DNA from: Ridgeia piscesae
Lineage: Eukaryota; Annelida; Polychaeta; Sabellida; Siboglinidae
Assembly: GCA_025642075.2 (NCBI GenBank)
Contig: JAODUO010001221.1
Coordinates: 79,777-143,776, forward strand
DNA: 64,000 nt
Direction of reading: 5' to 3'
Position numbers and translations under genes: made by a program. Below, one piece after another: positions 50,101 through 59,100 of this stretch. The notes below the pieces were generated by a model. It saw only the letters and a program-made list of their open reading frames with translations, had not been told where the DNA came from and searched no databases. How positions within the stretch are numbered: position 1 is the first letter of the stretch; each line of letters starts with the position of its first letter.

Positions 50101-53100
50101 ATGTACACTGTCAATGTACTGGAGCCTGCTGCGTGTTTTGCTTGGTTTATGGACCAAGAGATAGCATGAAAACATGTGGGTGGAAAATGGCAATGACCTT
50201 TAATTGCACACATATAGTAAAGTTAAATAGTGAACATGACAAGGGGCACTGCCATTGGCCTAAATAATAAAAGGAAATCCCCTTACAAGGTTAGATGAGT
50301 CGTACATGTTTGTCAATGGGGATTGCGTAAGATTAATTGTTTAAGCAAATAGCTGTCTAAGTATAATACATATTTAATCCATGCTGGACAAAACTGCCAG
50401 ACGGAAGGAAGCGAGAGTCCATTTTATGTGTCTATTTTAAACCAGTAGTACCAGATCAACGAGAAAATATAATATCAGAATACATGCAGTAAGTAACATA
50501 TCCCATAACAGGTATGAAGAGGTATTTCTGAGAATGACACACCCTCAAACTCACTCAGACACTGCCTGTGTTACACCTACCTTGTGTGCCAGAGCTGCCC
50601 AGACCCACTCGTCCAGCGTTCCCTTGGCAACCAGGTAGTGGACATGGACAGTGTCATGTTGACCGATACGATGAGCACGGTCCTCACATTGTTCCAGTGT
50701 GCCAGGCGTCCAGTCCAGCTCCGCAAATACAACCAGCTTGGCAGCAGTCAATGTAAGACCCTAAAACAGGACAACTACCATGAGACCCTGAAACAGTTCA
50801 ACTACCGTAAGACCCTGAAACAGTTCAACTACCGTAAGACCCTGAAACAGTTCAACTACCGTAAGACCCTGAAACAGTTCAACTACCGTAAGACCCTGAA
50901 ACAGTTCAACTACTGTAAGACCCCGAAACAGATCAACTACCGTAAAACCCCGAAACAGTTCAACTACCGTAAGACCCAGAAACACTTCAACTACCGTAAG
51001 ACCCTGAAACAATTCAACTACTGTAAGACCCTGAAACAGGTCAACTACTGTAAGACCCTGAAACAGTTCAACTACCGTAAGACCCTGAAACAGTTCAACT
51101 ACCGTAAGACCCTGAAACAGTTCAACTACCGTAAGACCCTGAAACAGTTCAACTACTGTAAGACCCCGAAACAGATCAACTACCGTAAAACCCCGAAACA
51201 GTTCAACTACCGTAAGACCCTGAAACAATTCAACTACCGTAAGACCCTGAAACACTTCAACTACCGTAAGACCCTGAAACAATTCAACTAATGTAAGACC
51301 CTGAAACAGGTCAACTGCTGGAAGACCCTGAAACAGTTCAACTACCGTAAGACCCTGAAACAGTTCAACTACCGTAAGACCCTGAAACAGTTCAACTACT
51401 GTACGACCCTGAAACAGGTCAACTACTGTAAGACCCTGAAACAGGTCAACTACTGTACGACTTTGAAACAGGTCAACTACCGTAAGACCCTGAAACAGTT
51501 CAACTACCGTAAGACCCTGAAACTGGTCAACTACCGTAAGACCCTGAAACAGGACAACTGGTGTAGCACATGTCACGCCACCCTAACCATCAGTACCACC
51601 CTGATTGTGTGATCACTTGATAACTGCAGCCTAAGTGACTTCACCAAAAAATCGATTGCCTCACTTCAAATCAAGACTTCATCAATGCCAATACATCGTA
51701 CATCATACTAGTTATAACCTAAAATTAGAATAACCAATAAATAAAATATGTATTGACATATAAACGCAGTCGCAGTAAATATAATTACTAGTTTCATGCT
51801 TAAATATAAATGAAAAATTAAATTATATTAAACCGAATGTAACAAAAATTTGCTAAGGCAAATGCAATTTCTTTAAATATTACTGTGATAGCAATTTTTA
51901 GCAGCATATGACACAGTCATACAGCTACCTACCGCTGTCGATAGCTACATTACACACCTGCCGCCTGCATATCGATAGCTACATACCACCCCTGCTGCCC
52001 GCATACTGAGGACAGCTACTCGTGTACTTGTGTCATTCTGAAACTGGTGGACCAGCCTCTGCAAACACACATACAGATGACACACGCTCAGACAACAAAG
52101 TAAACGATTGTTACAATCAACAAAATGATCTCCCCCGCCAGACATACGCATTCTCCTCTCAACCAATACATGTGGCGGTTTACGCCAACACCGACAAGTA
52201 ACATGTGACGTGACAGGAAATGAATAAAACTAGTGATAAAGAAAGACTGGAAGAGTTGAGGAAGGGCGTTTAAGTAAAAGAATATTTCAACAAGGGTCTT
52301 GACTAAAGTGGGCTGAACATGTGGGAAAAAATGGGAGGAGAATGGAGTGGAGGGGAAGAAGACTAAGTAGAGATTTAGAGGGATTGGGTGAGGGGAAAAG
52401 AATGAGAGCGAACTATAAAAAAGGAGTGGTGATTCTGAGTGGAGACAACAGTGAGATATGTGAGGAAAAAGAATTGGAAAAAGAAGTCTGAAGCCAAGGT
52501 TCGGTATGTAGGCCAGTGTCACCTCTGACAAGGAAACAATAATTAAAACTCATCAACATTTCTTTTTCAAAATTTAGAACAAGGAACTCCATGAAAGACA
52601 TCTCTATCAAGGTTAAACACCACAAATGGACTTGAATTGGATATGTCTGCAGAATGCCATTGACATCCATTCCAAGAGGAGCCGTGTGGTGGACTCCTGG
52701 TGACAAGAGAGCACAGAGAAAAGAGACGTGGAGAAGATCAGTGGAGCGGGAGATGAAAGCATTTGGATAGTGTTGGCAGCGGACAGGAAGCATTGGCGTT
52801 CTTTGGTTGCAGTGTTATGTGTGATCACACATGACGAGGATTACGTAAGTAACATTCCACACAATGTCAAGTTAAAGCAAACTTGGCAAAAAAACCAGTT
52901 TAGTAGAGTATGGAATCTTTCCAGCGTGATTTATTACTAACAGGAATGACATCGTGTCGGTGAATGTGTGAGGTGAAATTATGTTTGTGCATGTCAGCGT
53001 CTGGTTTCTTCTGTGGTGTGTGTCAACATGGTGTGTGTCAACATGAAGTGTGTCAACATGGTGTGTGTCAACATGGTGTGTGTCAACATGGTGTGTGTCA

Positions 53101-56100
53101 ACATGGTGTGTGTCAACATGGTGTGTGTCAACATGGTGTGTGTCAACATGGTGTGTGTCAACATGGTGTGTGTCAACATGTGTGTCAACATGATGTATGT
53201 CAACATGGTGTGTGTCAACACGGTGTGTGTCAACATGACGTGTGTCAACATGATGTGCATGCGTGTCACTCACCGGTCTGTCCTGCTGAGGCGTGTGTCC
53301 ATCGATGCGGATGAACTTGACACCGAGGTCATGCAGGAGGTCAGTCAGACTGTCCATCATGACATGATAGTGGGCAAACACAATCAGCTTGAGACCCGCG
53401 TTCTCACACAGCATCTTTATATAGTCGTTGACCGGTCCAATCTGAAACCACCGGTCACACACCATGCTGTTAACTCTGTGACCGGCCAATGAGAATCCTC
53501 TATAGTGGACACGTTCAACACAATCTCTAGCATCGTTTACTGGACACCAGTTGGCCAGAGAAAGATAGGACCAAAAATGTATGTGTGCCAAACAATTGAC
53601 TGACCTATCGGTGGCCAACAAAAGTCGGAGCAAATAGCCACTAGCAAGTGACAGATCAGTGTTCATGAAGCACACTCACGATGTCGTAACGGGCGATAAC
53701 TCTTCGAAAGCGTAAAGTTACGTTAGTTGCGTTTCACGAGTCTGCTCCATAGTTGCACCATGAAATTAGTAGGTGTAACTTTACGCTAGTTGAAATATTT
53801 ACCTGATGCTCCCCGAGTTTGATGATGCTCCCGGCACACCCACTCTCACAATACCGGTAGTTATTTTTAATGTTTACACTGGATATCACGGGTGTTTAAA
53901 GACAGAACAAATAGAGGGATTCCCCACCATGACCTAATTAGGTAAATTCTACGTCAATATAATTATGTGATTGCTAAATTGCCCGTAATTCTCTCATGAA
54001 ACCGCCCATAAGCTACATCTACTAGTTGCTGTTAGCTACAACTAGTACACCAACAAGCTGCATGTATAGTTATGCTGTTTATGAAACCAGCCCCTCGATG
54101 GCATTCTCATGTGCCTCCAGACACATGAGCCACAAGTCTACGTAAGTATACACTTTCACCTTGGCCGTACAAGTTCGCTTGCGTATCTCTCCGAGCAGAC
54201 GGTAAATTTCGGTTGCACTTGTCTGTTCTTGCTGTAGTGCCTCTCTCGCTGACAGAAGTTTGGCAACGGACAACTTCTTCCTCCCTAGCGCCACCTGCAG
54301 GTCTTCCCAGGTACTATCCAACTCCTGGAATACAATAACTTGTTGGTGATGGTAACTGACATCAATGAAAACGTGTTGTCTTATTATCATCCTCAAACAG
54401 AATCATAACTACTATTATCAATGTGTTATTTTGTTTACAACTGAATAACAGCCATTGATAAACAACATTGTATTATTCTGTAATATCTGCCAGATTCTAG
54501 CTTTTACGCAAATAATTCTTAGAGGTATACCATACAAGAGTTTCTTCAGTATGCCCCTTTTTTGACACAATATTTTGATGTATAAAATTATCATAAAAAC
54601 TGTACATATTCTTTCTTTGTTGATCAAAATTAAACAAGGCCTTTGAAGGTTATTTCAATTAAGTAAATTACTAGGAATGGTCACACATGATAATTGTTTT
54701 ATTTTACATATTTGACTAATCTCTGCCTGGGATACTCTGGTTTGATTAAACACATTTAATTTTGAAAAAAGATGGCCTATCCTAATTAGACCATACCTTC
54801 TTGAGCTGTGAATCTTTCAGCTCAAATGCGATTCTCTGTCGCTGTTTTGGTGGGAGCTGAGAGAGGACATTCTTCTTCAGCCTCCGAATCATCACCTTGC
54901 CAGCCATCATCATCTGGAGTTCCTCCAGATTAGATGCTCCTCTGAGGCACAGGGATCAGCGAGTAACCATCATGTATAGACACTAATGAAAAATTAACAT
55001 AATTATAGCCAGGGGCTGGGATAGGGTGGCACCAGGAGCTGGGAGAGGGGTTGGGGTGCGGACAGGGGATGAAGGCTGGAGAGATGCAGGAACTAGAGAT
55101 GAAAGCAACGGGAGAAAGCTGGACGAGGCCGGGTACATGCAGAGTGAGAGTAATTCAAGGGAAGAATGTTGGGAGAGATGTCTCAGGATGTGTTTATTAA
55201 ATGGGAACAGCAACAAATGTACTGAGATTTGAGGCGGCTATAAAGTTACCTGTCTCAATCCGTGGCTCTGCTCTAAGAAGACAGTCAGAGTGTCAACACC
55301 TGTGTCAGAGTGTCAACACCCGTGTAAGAGTGTCAACACCTGTGTCACAGTGTGCTACCCTCTCATGTCATGTGACGACCCACAACAGTAAATGGCCCGA
55401 CATCTCCATAGAGCAGAACCAAAGATCTGTACATCCTTCTAACATGGAAGTTCCAGTATCCAGAAGGAACATACATACCATTACTGACACAAATCTGTCA
55501 TTAGATGATGACAAACAAGTTGTTAGTTTATGACACATGCGTGGCCCTGTTTGAGACTTACGCTGTCGACCACTTCCTGCGATGACGTCCAAAGTACTGC
55601 CATCTGGCATCACAGTATCTCGCTGTAAAGTCCGTCCACGTGCCAAAGTCTCCTGGACACAGTGAGTCAAGCTGCGGGAACAGCTGAAGACAGACATTCA
55701 GGTACATTACTTTACTCAACACTACAAAGATTTATACAATCATGAATGTTTGTTGGGACATCATTTGCTAAAGCATCCACATTAATTTTAACACTTACCT
55801 TCAGCATGCCGAGGGGCCAATTAAATCAACTAGTAAACATGCATCATAAATTGTTTTCCAAAGATTGATCATGTGTCCTGAGGTGACTCAAGAGTCATGT
55901 GTCCTGGGGTGACTCAAGAGCCCGATTATTGATCTGCATGATCATTATCTTATTGAAACTGTCCCTTGGTCTTATGGAAGAGATGTCCTCAGAGTGGGTT
56001 AATGTGGAATTCCTCAGAGGATGGATGTCCTCAGAGGATGGATGTCCTCAGAGAAGGAGGATGACTTCAGAGAGGATAAGTGCCCTCAGGAAAGTCGGGT

Positions 56101-59100
56101 GTCCTCAGTGGGGTGGATGTTCTCTGGGAAGGCAGGGGTTCTCAGGTGGGTGTTGTCAGAAATGACAGATATCCTCAGTGAGGTGGGTGTCCTCAGGAAT
56201 GACAGGTGTCCTCAGTGAGGTGGGTGTCCTCAGGAATGACAGGTGTCCTCAGTGAGGTGGGTGTCCTCAGGAATGACAGGTGTCCTCAGTGAGGTGGGTG
56301 TCCTCAGGAATGACAGGTGTCCTCAGTGAGGTGGGTGTCCTCAGGAATGACAGGTGTCTCAGTGAGGTGGGTGTCCTCAGGAATGACAGGTGTCCTCAGG
56401 GATGACAGGTGTCCTCAGGTGGAGGGTAGAGAGAGGAGAGGTAGGTCAGTCATGACTAAATGAAGACAGATTTTGCAGGAGTGGAACGAACAGAATAGAA
56501 GAGATTGTGATGAAAATGAGAATGGCTGGTAACAAGCGACACAGGAAGACAAAATAAGACCCAGTGTTGGGACTAGCAGGTAGAGAGAAAACTCGTCACC
56601 TCCTCGGGACGTGACAGTGCTGGAGTTCCTGTCAGCAGCAGTTTGTGTGTGGCTCGCTGGAGCAGGGGGACGAGGAACTTGGTGCCAGCAGCCTTGCGGT
56701 TCTTGATGTAGTGCGACTCGTCCACTATTACCACCTTGAAGTGTTGGTTGAACAACGCTTCTTGAACGAGGCGACTGGCAGGGTGACGCAGTAGGCCATA
56801 CGTCACAATGGTGACCGACGCACGCGAGATGTCACTGCAAGACGTGGTGACAAGCATAAATGAAGCACTGTTAAATTTTACATACCTACCCCTGGTAGTC
56901 AGTTATGACAACATAAACTGTTACACAAAAAATTGCTGTTACATTGTTTACACAGATATGGTAGGGTTGACAGCAACCACATCTTTTGAGAAATTATTTC
57001 ATCATCATTATCTAAACCAACTGGTAACAGTCTTAATCGGCTCCACTGTCTGCCCAGAATGTACACTATATCATTGACCGTTATATTTTTGTTTGAATAT
57101 ACTGTTTGTTAGTTATTTATGCTATTCAAAAAATAAACTATATATCTATCATATTAATTAATAATGACCTGTTTCTGTAGTTATGAAGACTTAAGCAAAT
57201 CATCTGCATAAAAAGAACAATTTATGTGAAAAAACAGTACACATAAACTGAAGATTTTTAAATGGTGTTGATTGAAAAATTAATCTAAATTTAAAGACTT
57301 TATTCACCCACCTGATGTCTCCCCCACTCTGTATGAGGTTAATTGAGTGGGGGTCAATCTCGGGAAGCCATCGCTCGAGCTCCTCGATCCAGGGATAGCG
57401 CAGGGAGGAGGGGACAACAATGAGAAGGGGCCACTCTGTGCGGTAGTAGTAGGACACACACAGGGCCTGGAGTGTCTTCCCTAGCCCCATCTGTAGGCAG
57501 GAAGGGGTGGGAAGAGCGTACAGCTGTAAGAGGCTATTCCACCCAGTAGTAAGGAGACACAGACAACCAGTGACACATCAAAGGAGGAAACAAACAGTAC
57601 ATTTATATGTTATGGTATTTTACAGACACCATTGTTGTAAGATATTGTGTGGTCAGAAGTGAACTTATAACCAATTAATTCTTGAAATCATTGTGAATTT
57701 ATAGTAGTTGATGAACTTACTTAAACATCAGAGCTCTATCACATGACATGATGTCATTCCAAGAATGAAAGATCATCATCAATTACACTGTTATACTGTA
57801 CTAATGTCAATATCGTGTATAATTTTGATGTTGTTCAATAGGTTGAGTTTACTAGCATTCAAAAAGCTCTCCAGCTAGACCACTATAATGCCATTAGAAC
57901 GTGTTAATTAATGAAAGAAGAAGTTACCTCATCTGCAATCAGGCATCTGCAAAAGGACAATTTTACATGTGTTACCAAACAAGTTTCATAGTAAATCTAA
58001 TATCATTGTTCAATTTGTAAATCTGTCGAAAGTTAACATTTTAATAACAGACTGAAACATATCTGAAATTGGTAGTCTTCATTATATAATATATAGTAAC
58101 TAAAAAAACACCAAAAACAACATTTTGCTAAATGTTCTCCCTTTCAAGGCCCAAATAGCACTCCACCATGTTCCAGTGTGCATTTGTTCATTATGATGCT
58201 GCATGTGCAACTCAAACTAAAATGAGCAATAAGAGCATCTTTCCACATAACCAAACCAATTAGCATGCCAAGATTTAAGTTTTTAAGCATGGAATAAATG
58301 CAGTGGTGTACCAAGTCAGTCTCTGGTATATTGTAAATGTGGGGTTGTTTGGGTGGTTTCTGGGCCCCACGTCTTGCTTATTGGCATTCCCCTTTGACAA
58401 GTACGATTCATCTATACTTGTAAGGGGAATTGCCTTTTGCTATCTATGTCGACAGCAATGCCCATTGTCTTGCCTTTACCATTTACATTACTAATATGGT
58501 ATATTATGTTATTAAAGACCACTGCCATTTTCAACACTGTCACACATATAATATACTCAGACTCTCTTTCTCTACATAAACCTAGCAATACACAGCAGAT
58601 TTCAATACACATCATCCTATAACAGTTCTTTGATGAGGTGACTTTTTCTTGGGTTCGACTTTGCCCTCGTATGGGAATTTGTTTATATGTTATTGCCTAT
58701 GTCAGTAGCTATGGGTGTATTCTAATTGCCTCTCCGACTTCTCTGCAGAGCGTCGGCGAACGAAAAATTGCTCTATTTTATGTGTAACGGTTATGTGATC
58801 TCTCCGCATTAAACAGAACAGACCGGAGAGGCTTTCTGGACCACTCCGATCTCTCTTCATTCGGGGCATGTTGCAAGTGGAGAAGTGCAGTCACGTGTCA
58901 CAAATATGGCGGAGTATAACAAAGGGTGACATATGTGCAATGAAACATGTCATAATGACTTGACAACAGCAATTCATTAACAACTGATAGTGACAATGCG
59001 ACAGTCTTCTTCGACCATCGCGTTTGTTATGTATAATAATTCAATTTATGAACGATCACCACTAAGTAAGCCTAAGGGCTTAAGCCTTAAAGTTAAATTG

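Noticed and set aside
52413..52793. Minus-strand ORFs of 126 and 147 residues in ZRANB3 intron 8.
   Set aside because: They are antisense shadows of the plus-strand RTE LINE remnant and its AT/GA-rich flank.
54079..54160. Extension of ZRANB3 exon 7 through VYTYVDLWLMCLEAHENAIE as normal coding sequence.
   Set aside because: It does not align to the family between KRTCTAK and VNDYIKML, and GTGAAA gives a phase-consistent donor; kept only as a possible alternative end.
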